Source of the DNA: Rhodospirillaceae bacterium
GTDB taxonomy: Bacteria; Pseudomonadota; Alphaproteobacteria; UBA11073
Assembly (NCBI GenBank): GCA_003536545.1
Contig: DPZW01000111.1
Location: 1,319-7,222 of the forward strand
Direction of reading: 5' to 3'
DNA: 5,904 nt
Part shown: piece by piece, positions 1 through 5,829 of the stretch
How the letters are laid out: each line of letters starts with the position of its first letter
How positions within the stretch are numbered: position 1 is the first letter of the stretch
The notes under the pieces: model-generated
What the model saw: the letters and a program-made list of their open reading frames with translations, nothing else
Database searches by the model: none
Told to the model about the DNA's origin: nothing
Position numbers and translations under genes: made by a program

Positions 1-652
1 TCTGTAATTGTTTTTCCAGATATTCACTGATCGCGCCGCTGCGCCGCGCAGCCTCTTCGCGCAATACGCTATCCGCGGCTTGATGCATTGCATAAAGCAA
101 CGTCACGCCAAATCCACGATCCGGATAATGCAAACGCAATTCGCGCATTGGCGTTGCACCAATAATACGGCTTTGCAGCATCCCTTGTAATTTTGCAGCA
201 AGGTCTTCGGGCGTCGGCGCGCGCCAGGCATTGCCCCCACGTGCGCGGCGAATAATTTCACCCGGCCACGCGGATAACGGCAACCGCCATTCCTTTTTGC
301 GCCCGTCCCAACGGTCAGGAAAGAGGGTCTGCAGCAGGTCTGGCACCTGATTAATTAAAGTCTGTGCCGTTGATGGGCTGGTCAATAATTGTAAATAGCG
401 ATCGTAATCCGAAAGGCTATCGACAGCCGTTTCATTATAACTATTGCGGCGCAATTCCTGCAGCCGGGCCGCCGGCGTTCCCATACCCGCCGGGCCATTG
501 GCAGAAACAGGGCCGACCACCATATGCACGGTATATTTCGGCGTGATGATCAAAACCAGAATTGCCCCAATCAATAATCCCATCACTGCACCGCCGATCA
601 GTTGCCAGCGGGATTGCCATAATTGTTGCAGAACAGGGTGGGAAAAAATCAT
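1..652 (-). CDS. Wzz/GumC-like polysaccharide chain-length or export protein (N-terminal part, cut by window edge)
   Basis: This open frame runs from an ATG at 652 off the left edge, giving 217 codons with no stop. It begins with a short cytoplasmic N-terminus, then a hydrophobic segment at about residues 18-37 (LIGGAVMGLLIGAILVLII) followed by TPKYTVHM, the usual Wzz-family inner-membrane anchor leading into a periplasmic domain. Residues 83-100 (DYDRYLQLLTSPSTAQTLI) match the conserved block after the first periplasmic strand. Residues 105-145 form a Trp/Pro-rich insertion (LFPDRWDG, EWRLP, NAWRAP) that I recall from alphaproteobacterial members. Residues 193-217 (ADSVLREEAARR, YLEKQLQ) begin the long helical stalk. 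Family members set O-antigen or exopolysaccharide length or act in export. Because the C-terminus is missing, I cannot say whether this is a plain Wzz or has a fused tyrosine autokinase. The ATG lies 9 bases after the glycosyltransferase stop, in the same frame, so it is the first usable ATG; no clear Shine-Dalgarno is seen, suggesting translational coupling. Confidence 0.82.
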   Translation of the reverse strand, partial: MIFSHPVLQQLWQSRWQLIGGAVMGLLIGAILVLIITPKYTVHMVVGPVSANGPAGMGTPAARLQELRRNSYNETAVDSLSDYDRYLQLLTSPSTAQTLINQVPDLLQTLFPDRWDGRKKEWRLPLSAWPGEIIRRARGGNAWRAPTPEDLAAKLQGMLQSRIIGATPMRELRLHYPDRGFGVTLLYAMHQAADSVLREEAARRSGAISEYLEKQLQ

Positions 653-661
653 CCCGATGTT

Positions 662-1714
662 TTACGCTGCCACGATTGCTTCAGCAACCGCCTCCAGGCT
701 ATCAGGCAAGGAAATTGCACGGGCATTTTGCATTTGCTGTCGCCAATGATCATTGGGCAGGCCATTTTCATCTGTGTAGGATTGCACCAATTTGCTGAAA
801 TTCACGGCATCCGCAGGTGCAATTATTTCCCCGCAACCATGCGCCAGCGCAAGTTGCGCCGCCTCGCATTCTTTGGGGCCAATAAAAATATAGGGCCGTG
901 CATTTTTAATGGCGGCATAGGTTTTTACCGGCATGGCCACACCCAAGGCTTCGTCTTTCAGCGCGATGATGTGCAGGTGGCACATGCTTTGAATGGTTTT
1001 GGCACGCTCCCACGGTTGTGGCGGCAGGAAAGTGACATTCACCTGGTCAGATAGTTTATTCTTTAAAACCTCTTCACCCTTGCCCCCTGTCATCAAAATA
1101 AATTTGACCGGCAGATGGCGACAACTTTGAATAGCGGTGACAATTGCGTCCACTGGGTGCACCAGCCCGATATTTCCAGCGTATAAAATTGTGAGGGGCT
1201 CAGCTTCGGAGACTTCGTTTGTTGCAATATCGCGTTCAGACCAATTGGGAATAATCGCTATATTATCCGCGTATGCTCGCAGACGCACGACCATACACTC
1301 ACCCAGCGCAATTATTTTATCGGCAGCGCGTAGAGCCCAGCGATTAAGTTTGACTAAATATTTTTGTACAAATTCAGGAAAATGAATGCCGATAACGGGA
1401 AAAGCATCCGGGTATAAATCCTGACACCAGTGAATAATTTTGCCATGACGAAATTTTAAAATCGGAATCCATAGTGCCAGCATGGGCGGATCTGTCATCA
1501 CCACGACGCGATCGGCGCGATGTGTTAAAAATGCGGTGACGCCAATGGAAAGCCATGAAAATAAATAGGGAATAATCCTGGCCGGCAATTTGCCGGTAGT
1601 AATGGTTTGCACTTCATGGCCCTGGTTGCGCAAGCAATCGGATAATTCCTGTACCAGTCGGCCCGTTGCTCCCGGGGCAGGCGGTTCAACGCGATTGAGG
1701 ATAAGAATGCGCAT
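662..1714 (-). CDS. Family 4-type (GT-B fold) glycosyltransferase
   Basis: A 350-residue cytosolic or membrane-associated glycosyltransferase, probably adding a sugar from a nucleotide donor to a lipid-linked glycan. The N-terminal Rossmann half starts MRILILNRVEPP and has the glycine-bearing acceptor loop PAPGATGRL (12-20), DPPML (75-79) and CQDLYPDAFPVIG (97-109), all typical of WbuB-like enzymes. The donor-binding half begins at LYAGNIGLVHPVDAI (177-191). The pattern DEALGVAMPVKTYAAI (254-269) corresponds to the E/P/K nucleotide-sugar motif, with Glu255, Pro262 and Lys264. Length fits the family, though slightly short. I chose the ATG at 1714 because MRIL is where family members normally begin; an in-frame GTG at 1747 would add 11 residues (VFYYYCYNHC) that look unlike the family. 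Neither start has a good ribosome-binding site. The gene overlaps the upstream polymerase gene by 29 bases, consistent with coupled translation in one operon. The sugar and acceptor cannot be told from sequence. Confidence 0.88.
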   Translation of the reverse strand: MRILILNRVEPPAPGATGRLVQELSDCLRNQGHEVQTITTGKLPARIIPYLFSWLSIGVTAFLTHRADRVVVMTDPPMLALWIPILKFRHGKIIHWCQDLYPDAFPVIGIHFPEFVQKYLVKLNRWALRAADKIIALGECMVVRLRAYADNIAIIPNWSERDIATNEVSEAEPLTILYAGNIGLVHPVDAIVTAIQSCRHLPVKFILMTGGKGEEVLKNKLSDQVNVTFLPPQPWERAKTIQSMCHLHIIALKDEALGVAMPVKTYAAIKNARPYIFIGPKECEAAQLALAHGCGEIIAPADAVNFSKLVQSYTDENGLPNDHWRQQMQNARAISLPDSLEAVAEAIVAA

Positions 1715-2870
1715 GCAATGATTGTAGCAATAGTAATAGAATACCACATCCCAAAAATTTATAACTGGTATAAATCGTGAATGATAAAATCAACGGTGGC
1801 AGCGCGGCGAATAAGATATTTTTATATTCACTGACCACACGGCGCAGAGGCCAGATAATTTGTAGCAGATAAAACGCCAATATCATTAAACCCAATACGC
1901 CGGTTTTGAGAAAATAAAATCCCAATGCGCTATGGCTGTAATTCACCCAGTAACCGCCGACGGCGGGCGAGGCATAAATTGCCCCCCAGCCTTGCCCGAA
2001 TAAAAATGCAAAGGGGTCGGCGGCCTGAATTTTCCAGATAGCCACAAATTCCGCATCACGGGAATTCAGCCCCACGGCCTGGGTTTTTTCCCACAGGTCA
2101 GTGATAAAACGTAGCAGCGGCCCGGAAAATGCAATCACCACCATCAGTGCGGCAATACCCATAAAGAATGGCACCATGGGTCGGCGAATATGCATGATTG
2201 CATAAAGAGAGAGCGAGAGAATTCCCAGACTCAATGCGCCACGCATCATCATGCCGCCCAATGCCCCCCAACATAAAAATGCTGCGATAAAATAAATGCC
2301 GCGCCGCAGCCATGCGCGTGGACCCTTGCCTGTCGTTTCAACCAAGGTGATAGGGAAATAAATTGCGGCAAATAGCATCATGGGATCGAGCGAGAGATAT
2401 AATAACGCATCCCCACGCCGCAAATTTCCCAAAGCAGAAAAACCATCTGTTAACAGCCAATAACGCGCTGCCATGGCAGCACCAGCAATCGCGATTGCCA
2501 ATGCAAATTTTTTTACGTCACTGCGCGGTAATTGCATGACCAGAACGGGCAGGCCCAGAAAACAGAATGATACCAAATCACGCGAAGTATCACGCGTCTC
2601 GTGACCCGACAATAAACCTATCATCAGCGGTACCAGCAATAGCCACAGCCATGCACATAAAGCCTTGTTTTCCAGCACAGACGGCGCGTGCAGCAAATGC
2701 AGCGCGCGCGGGGCAATGGCTGTTATCAGCCCTAACGCAATCAGGATTTCAGCAGGCCCCATGATCTTCGGTGCAGGGGAGGAAAATAATCCATGCAGCA
2801 AGACTGCTGCGCATAATGCCAGCACAGGCAGATTGGATGCTTGCCAACGGGAGATCATTTGTTCATTCAT
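1686..2870 (-). CDS. O-antigen polymerase/ligase-like membrane protein (Wzy_C/WaaL type)
   Basis: A 394-residue polytopic inner-membrane protein with about 11-12 hydrophobic segments (roughly 14-30, 40-58, 70-87, 98-114, 120-138, 158-176, 190-228 as two, 232-249, 313-338, 352-386 as one or two). The main clue is the large loop at about 250-312 followed by a membrane helix. It contains NSRDAEF (269-275), LFGQGWGAIY (290-299) and NYSHSALGFYFLKTGVLGL (310-328). This matches the Wzy_C pattern of an Arg-containing stretch, a G.G.G turn, a key His and a GxxG exit helix, shared by Wzy polymerases, WaaL ligases and related exopolysaccharide polymerases. Sequence cannot decide between polymerase and ligase, but the next two genes (glycosyltransferase, Wzz-like) make a Wzx/Wzy-type pathway likely. 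The start at 2870 is supported by GGAG at 2884-2881 on the minus strand, 10 bases upstream. It appears to be the first gene of its operon and starts 5 bases from the divergent nth start. Confidence 0.85.
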   Translation of the reverse strand: MNEQMISRWQASNLPVLALCAAVLLHGLFSSPAPKIMGPAEILIALGLITAIAPRALHLLHAPSVLENKALCAWLWLLLVPLMIGLLSGHETRDTSRDLVSFCFLGLPVLVMQLPRSDVKKFALAIAIAGAAMAARYWLLTDGFSALGNLRRGDALLYLSLDPMMLFAAIYFPITLVETTGKGPRAWLRRGIYFIAAFLCWGALGGMMMRGALSLGILSLSLYAIMHIRRPMVPFFMGIAALMVVIAFSGPLLRFITDLWEKTQAVGLNSRDAEFVAIWKIQAADPFAFLFGQGWGAIYASPAVGGYWVNYSHSALGFYFLKTGVLGLMILAFYLLQIIWPLRRVVSEYKNILFAALPPLILSFTIYTSYKFLGCGILLLLLQSLHAHSYPQSR

Positions 2871-2875
2871 AGCGG

Positions 2876-3511
2876 ATGCTCTCCGCCGCGACCATCAACA
2901 AAATCTTCGCCACCTTTCAGAAATTAAATCCTGAACCCAAGACGGAGCTGAATTATACCAATCCCTTTACGCTCTTGGTGGCGGTGGTGCTGTCGGCGCA
3001 ATCTACCGATGCTGGCGTGAACCGCGCCACGGAGAAATTATTTCAGGTGGCAGATAATCCCGCCGCCATGGCCGCACTGGGTTTGGCCGGCATCAAAAAG
3101 CACATTAAAACCATCGGGCTTTTTAATACCAAGGCCGCGAATGTTCTAGCACTTTCTAAAACACTGCGCGATGCATATGGTGGCGAAATTCCGCGTACGC
3201 GTGAGGGCCTTGAAAAACTGCCAGGGGTAGGACGCAAGACTGCAAATGTGGTGATGAATGTTGTCTATGGCGAACCAACCATGGCGGTGGATACGCATAT
3301 TTTTCGCATGGGCAACCGGATTGGATTGGCGCCCGGCAAAACACCGCGCGAGGTTGAGGACGGGCTAATGCGCGTCATCCCCAAGAAATATATGCAGCAT
3401 GCGCATCACTGGTTGATTTTGCACGGACGTTATATCTGCACGGCGCGCACGCCGAAATGCCGCGAATGCCCCATCATGCAATGGTGCGAATATCCCGATA
3501 AAAATTTATAA
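2876..3511 (+). CDS. nth: Endonuclease III, DNA glycosylase/AP lyase with [4Fe-4S] cluster
   Basis: A 211-residue cytosolic base-excision-repair enzyme that removes oxidised pyrimidines and nicks the resulting abasic site. It aligns nearly end to end with E. coli Nth, which is also 211 residues. The substrate-pocket segment VLSAQSTDAGVN lies at 38-49. The helix-hairpin-helix motif LPGVGRKTANVV lies at 115-126 and carries the catalytic Lys121. Catalytic Asp139 is in AVDTHIFR (137-144), and HHWLILHGRYIC spans 177-188. The iron-sulfur ligands are Cys188, Cys195, Cys198 and Cys204 in the standard C-X6-C-X2-C-X5-C spacing, so the enzyme looks fully active. A TAG two codons upstream in frame makes ATG 2876 the first possible start, and the N-terminus length matches E. 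coli. No convincing Shine-Dalgarno precedes it; a GGGAG at 2849-2853 is too far away. The gene is divergent from the polymerase gene and convergent with the bactofilin gene, so it appears to be a single-gene transcription unit whose promoter must lie within the polymerase coding region. Confidence 0.97.
   Translation: MLSAATINKIFATFQKLNPEPKTELNYTNPFTLLVAVVLSAQSTDAGVNRATEKLFQVADNPAAMAALGLAGIKKHIKTIGLFNTKAANVLALSKTLRDAYGGEIPRTREGLEKLPGVGRKTANVVMNVVYGEPTMAVDTHIFRMGNRIGLAPGKTPREVEDGLMRVIPKKYMQHAHHWLILHGRYICTARTPKCRECPIMQWCEYPDKNL
2881..2884 (-). promoter_or_regulatory. Ribosome-binding site of the polymerase gene, inside nth
   Basis: GGAG (within GGCGGAGAG) is read on the minus strand 10 bases before the ATG at 2870. 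It lies within codons 2-3 of the divergent nth gene, because only 5 bases separate the two start codons. It supports the 2870 start over the second Met (codon 5), which has no comparable site. Confidence 0.55.
2952..2960 (-). promoter_or_regulatory. Candidate extended -10 promoter for the polysaccharide operon, inside nth
   Basis: On the minus strand these bases read TGGTATAAT, a perfect extended -10 element (TGn-TATAAT). It would start RNA near 2945 and give a leader of about 75 bases before the ATG at 2870. No good -35 is visible at the normal distance (CACCAA at 2980-2975), which extended -10 promoters can tolerate. Caution: the same bases encode the NYTN part of the conserved ELNYTNPF segment of endonuclease III, so the match may be a by-product of protein conservation. 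Confidence 0.35.
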
Positions 3512-3514
3512 ATT
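3503..3514. repeat. AT-rich 12-base perfect palindrome across two convergent stop codons
   Basis: AATTTATAAATT reads the same on both strands and includes the nth stop (3509-3511) and two of three bases of the bactofilin stop (3513-3515). It is too AT-rich to act as an ordinary intrinsic terminator stem, and no GC stem with a T-tract is seen at this junction. It may simply reflect two TAA stops facing each other after Leu/Asn codons. Confidence 0.5.
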
Positions 3515-4115
3515 AACCGTTGGCGGCAGAGTTATAGGGATAAATATCGCCGTCTGTATCATTCGCAGCGGTGTTAACAGAGCCCGCAACATACTGGAAT
3601 TCACCCGACAATTGCGCGCCTGCTTCCACTTCGATTTCGCTGTAACGGATGGTACCGGAAACCTGGCTGGTTGCGCGCAAACGCAAACGGCCTGCCACAT
3701 TTAATTCACCGGCAAACGTCCCCGCAATGTCTGCTTCCTGCACATTGGCCGCGCCACGAAATACACCTGTCTGGTAAATGTCGAGACGTTTGCCCGCGCG
3801 TAAAGTCGCGTCCATGCTGCCCTCAACAACCAGCTGATCGCAATCTGCAATTTCACCGGCCAGTGAAATATCACGGCCCACGATCAAGCGTTTTTCACCA
3901 ACAGACATTTCATTGCGCTGCATGCCAGATGGCATAGGCAATGCCATGGTCGTGCGGCGTGGCTGGCCCATGGCAACAGCCGGAACATTGCGGCGTGTTG
4001 AAGCTTCGGGTGTCAATAATTTCACATCATCAGATTGTTCAATCGGCAGAGGACGAACCGAAGGGCGCGTGCCTGAATTACGTTTGGTGTTTTCGCTGCG
4101 ACCGAAAATTGACAT
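3513..4115 (-). CDS. Bactofilin, polymer-forming cytoskeletal protein
   Basis: A 200-residue protein with a central bactofilin domain at about residues 75-177. The domain is built of short beta-helix repeats: LIVGRDISLAGEI, LVVEGSMDATLRAGKRLDIY, GVFRGAANVQEADIAGTFAG, LRLRATSQVSGTIRYSEIEV and AGAQLSGEF. Bactofilins self-assemble without nucleotide into filaments, often at the membrane, and guide local cell-wall synthesis, stalk formation, polarity or chromosome placement. The first 70 residues are polar, basic and proline-bearing and look disordered, a common arrangement. The tail after 178 is Asn/Ala/Asp-rich and also looks disordered. I chose ATG 4115 (MSIFGRSE) over the in-frame ATG at 4133 because GGAG sits 8 bases before it, while the upstream ATG has no site. 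It lies 56 bases downstream of ribA on the same strand, so co-transcription is possible. No M23 peptidase gene, a frequent bactofilin neighbour, is in the window. Its specific cell role is not readable from sequence. Confidence 0.92.
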   Translation of the reverse strand: MSIFGRSENTKRNSGTRPSVRPLPIEQSDDVKLLTPEASTRRNVPAVAMGQPRRTTMALPMPSGMQRNEMSVGEKRLIVGRDISLAGEIADCDQLVVEGSMDATLRAGKRLDIYQTGVFRGAANVQEADIAGTFAGELNVAGRLRLRATSQVSGTIRYSEIEVEAGAQLSGEFQYVAGSVNTAANDTDGDIYPYNSAANG

Positions 4116-4123
4116 GTGTGGAG

Positions 4124-4127
4124 CTCC
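4124..4127 (-). promoter_or_regulatory. Ribosome-binding site that decides the bactofilin start
   Basis: GGAG on the minus strand lies 8 bases before ATG 4115. It falls inside codons 2-4 of the alternative longer reading from ATG 4133, which itself has no site. This favours the 200-residue product over the 206-residue one. Confidence 0.65.
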
Positions 4128-4171
4128 GTTCATTAAGAAGGCCAGACGCTACCACAGGGATAAAGAAAAAT

Positions 4172-5242
4172 TCAAATCTTTTTTGGTTTTTTTTCAGTAA
4201 TATTGCCCACCATCACATGGCCGCCCTTGCCTGCTTTGGCCGATAAATAGGCGGTATTATGCGGGTTTGCCGTGATTTCCAGCGGCAGGCGTTCCTTCAC
4301 GATAATCCCGGCATCTGCCAGCATTTTCACTTTATGGGGATTATTGCTCAGCAGGCGCACCGCATGGATATCCATTTCACGCAGCATCGCCGCAGCCGCA
4401 TCCATATTGCGTTCATCATCAGAAAATCCCAGCGCATGATTAGCCGCATAGGTATCCATCCCGCGATCCTGTAATTCATAAGCGCGCAGTTTATTAGCAA
4501 GGCCAATGCCGCGCCCTTCCTGATCCAGATATAATAAAATGCCGCCTTCGCCTTCAGACAAAGCCGTCAGGGCTGCCTGCAATTGATCGCCGCAATCACA
4601 GCGCAAGGATCCTAAAATATCCCCGGTCAGGCAGGATGAATGCACGCGCACGACAGGCGGCCTAGAAAAATCTGGCTTCCCCACAATAATTGCCATATGC
4701 GTTGCGCCTAAATTATCGCGGTAAGTTGTTGCACGTGCATTGGGCGCAGCGCGCAGCGGCATATTCACATCACTGATTTTTGTCAGATGAATTTTTTCGC
4801 AAGGCGAAGTTTCATAAATCATGGCATCCACAGGCGGCCGTCCGATTTGCGGTCCCATAATCAATGCGGGCAAGGTACCGGCCAGACGCACCAGATCCAT
4901 AGCCTCATTGGCGGGATGATCTGCATTCACTTCTTTCGCATCAAAGTCTGCCAAAATTTCTGATTGCGCAAGTTTCAGCGGATTAATCAGTGACTCCAGC
5001 GTGTCTGAACGCGGCGGGAGTTTTAAGGCAGCCAAACCGGAATTGACATCCAGCCCCAGGGACCGCGCGCGTTCGGCTGTGATAAATAATTGGCCGCTGA
5101 TACCGGGCAGTGAACTGGGAGCCGCGCCTTCGGCAGCAACCAGCCAGTAATAATGACCCCCATGATGCAGCCAGACAGCTTGCCCCGACGCAAGGCGAGC
5201 GGCCGCGCGGGTTTCCGGGCTGATTTCGGGCAGTTGAAACAT
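4172..5242 (-). CDS. ribA: GTP cyclohydrolase II with N-terminal extension
   Basis: A 356-residue cytosolic zinc enzyme that opens the GTP imidazole ring, releasing formate and pyrophosphate, as the first step of riboflavin (FMN/FAD) synthesis. The catalytic domain starts at about 150 and aligns with E. coli RibA at a constant offset of 150 through the active site. Zinc ligands are Cys204, Cys215 and Cys217 in RVHSSCLTGD...LRCDCGDQ. Catalytic residues corresponding to Tyr105, Asp126 and Arg128 are Tyr255, Asp276 and Arg278. QEGRGIGL (241-248) and RLLSNNPHK (296-304) are intact, so it should be active. The N-terminal 150 residues are extra. The stretch around SGQAVWLHHGG...WLVAAEG...LFITAERARSLGL faintly resembles the first half of DHBP synthase (RibB), but the acidic DEDRENEGD motif is absent, so a second activity is unlikely; this resemblance is my inference. 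A Lys-rich tail (KKPKK) ends the protein. No Shine-Dalgarno is seen before ATG 5242. It is divergent from the winged-helix gene and precedes the bactofilin gene. Confidence 0.95.
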   Translation of the reverse strand: MFQLPEISPETRAAARLASGQAVWLHHGGHYYWLVAAEGAAPSSLPGISGQLFITAERARSLGLDVNSGLAALKLPPRSDTLESLINPLKLAQSEILADFDAKEVNADHPANEAMDLVRLAGTLPALIMGPQIGRPPVDAMIYETSPCEKIHLTKISDVNMPLRAAPNARATTYRDNLGATHMAIIVGKPDFSRPPVVRVHSSCLTGDILGSLRCDCGDQLQAALTALSEGEGGILLYLDQEGRGIGLANKLRAYELQDRGMDTYAANHALGFSDDERNMDAAAAMLREMDIHAVRLLSNNPHKVKMLADAGIIVKERLPLEITANPHNTAYLSAKAGKGGHVMVGNITEKKPKKI

Positions 5243-5250
5243 GACAGGTG

Positions 5251-5259
5251 GCTATAGCA
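5251..5259 (-). promoter_or_regulatory. Weak candidate extended -10 for ribA
   Basis: The minus strand reads TGCTATAGC, that is TGn followed by TATAGC (4 of 6 to TATAAT). RNA would start near 5244, just before ATG 5242, giving an almost leaderless transcript. That would agree with the lack of a Shine-Dalgarno for ribA. The match is imperfect and the call is tentative. Confidence 0.2.
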
Positions 5260-5272
5260 AAATCGCCATGAA

Positions 5273-5278
5273 AGGTGG
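5273..5278 (+). promoter_or_regulatory. Probable ribosome-binding site of the winged-helix gene
   Basis: AGGTGG, one base from the consensus AGGAGG, ends 11 bases before ATG 5290 and is followed by eight T. It supports starting at 5290 rather than at the in-frame GTG 5275, which would overlap this site. Confidence 0.5.
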
Positions 5279-5289
5279 TAGTTTTTTTT

Positions 5290-5829
5290 ATGGCAAAGCT
5301 GCAAATTCTTGATAAAGCTCTCGCACATGCGGTGGCCGAATGCGCCGCGCAGCACCCCGAGCTGGATTTTACCGTTACCAGCGATAAAGCCGACGTAAAA
5401 ATTACAATAACCGATAATAATCTTGCGCTGCTGCTGGCGGATGGTCATGAAATTGAGAGCTATGAATTGCCGCTGCGCCTTGCCAATCTCATGGCGGATT
5501 TGATGTGGCTTTCCGCGCGCCGCCGCGAAGATGCCGAAAAATCCATTCCGCTGAATAGTGACTTTATTCTGGAGCCGCGTAATTTCCGTTTGTTGTGCGG
5601 AGGCATAGCAGCAAGCCTGACCGGCCGCGAAGTTGCGCTGTTGCAATTCATGCTAGAGGCGGGTGAATGCAGCAAAGAATTATTACTGGCGCGCGTCTGG
5701 CATTATCACCCCGATAGTACAACACATACGGTTGAAACACATCTGTGGCGACTACGGCAGAAATTGCAGACTGCCGGAATTTCCGCACCGTTGATTATCA
5801 CCACCGAAAATGGTTACCGCATTGCATGA
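5290..5829 (+). CDS. OmpR/PhoB-type winged-helix DNA-binding protein with degenerate receiver-like N-terminus
   Basis: A 179-residue probable transcription factor. Residues 86-179 form a Trans_reg_C winged helix: a four-strand lead-in (FILEPRNFRLLCGG), LTGREVALLQFMLEAG (110-125, first helix), CSKELLLARVWHYHP (127-141), the recognition helix THTVETHLWRLRQKL (145-159), and the wing ending ITTENGYRIA. The N-terminal 80 residues are much shorter than a normal receiver of about 120. They show no DD acidic pocket or clear phospho-acceptor Asp, yet the segment YELPLRLANLMADLMWLSARRR (58-79) resembles the KP-loop and last helix of a receiver with Lys lost. I therefore infer a phosphorylation-independent relic of a response regulator; the target is unknown. 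No histidine kinase gene is adjacent. ATG 5290 is chosen over GTG 5275 because AGGTGG lies just upstream and MAKLQIL is a sensible N-terminus. Its TGA overlaps the mutY ATG (ATGA), implying co-transcription and coupled translation. It is divergent from ribA across 47 bases. Confidence 0.85.
   Translation: MAKLQILDKALAHAVAECAAQHPELDFTVTSDKADVKITITDNNLALLLADGHEIESYELPLRLANLMADLMWLSARRREDAEKSIPLNSDFILEPRNFRLLCGGIAASLTGREVALLQFMLEAGECSKELLLARVWHYHPDSTTHTVETHLWRLRQKLQTAGISAPLIITTENGYRIA

Larger units (their letters stand above)
5240..5278. repeat. Near-perfect 12-base direct repeat in the divergent ribA/regulator control region
   Basis: CATGACAGGTGG (5240-5251) and CATGAAAGGTGG (5267-5278) match at 11 of 12 bases, with starts 27 bases apart. 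The first copy covers the ribA start codon on the opposite strand. The second supplies the AGGTGG ribosome-binding site of the winged-helix gene. Between them lies the 8-base palindrome GCTATAGC (5251-5258), which could serve as -10 sequence in either direction. A paired site beside a DNA-binding protein gene is a plausible operator, but only two copies exist and the function is inferred. Confidence 0.4.

Noticed and set aside
623..1054. Plus-strand open frame of 143 codons
   Set aside because: It lies wholly opposite the glycosyltransferase and Wzz-like genes, which have clear family motifs. Its translation resembles no family I know.
1715..1747. Longer glycosyltransferase starting at GTG 1747
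   Set aside because: The 11 added residues (VFYYYCYNHC) are unlike the family, whose members begin at MRIL; there is also no ribosome-binding site.
2812..2846. CATAAT (2812-2817) or TTGCCA (2841-2846) as parts of an nth promoter
   Set aside because: Neither has a partner element at a proper distance, so the nth promoter could not be placed.
4116..4133. Bactofilin starting at ATG 4133
   Set aside because: There is no ribosome-binding site before it, and the GGAG at 4127-4124 clearly serves ATG 4115.
4147..4175. Promoter for the bactofilin gene (TTGAAT, 18 bases, TAGCGT on the minus strand)
   Set aside because: Only 4 of 6 and 3 of 6 consensus matches, which is expected by chance in a 56-base AT-rich gap.
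4179..4194. Plus-strand T-tracts as an intrinsic terminator
   Set aside because: No GC-rich stem precedes them, no plus-strand gene ends nearby, and the bases are the Lys codons of ribA.
5268..5312. A 14-codon ORF (MKGGSFFYGKAANS) overlapping the start of the winged-helix gene, with a T8 run that could allow a frame shift
   Set aside because: It lacks its own ribosome-binding site, and its ATG is part of the direct repeat. The main gene has a good start at 5290, so chance is the simpler reading.
5023..5646. Minus-strand open frame of 207 codons across the ribA/regulator border
   Set aside because: It runs antisense to the winged-helix gene and out of frame with ribA, both well supported. 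It is a shadow frame.
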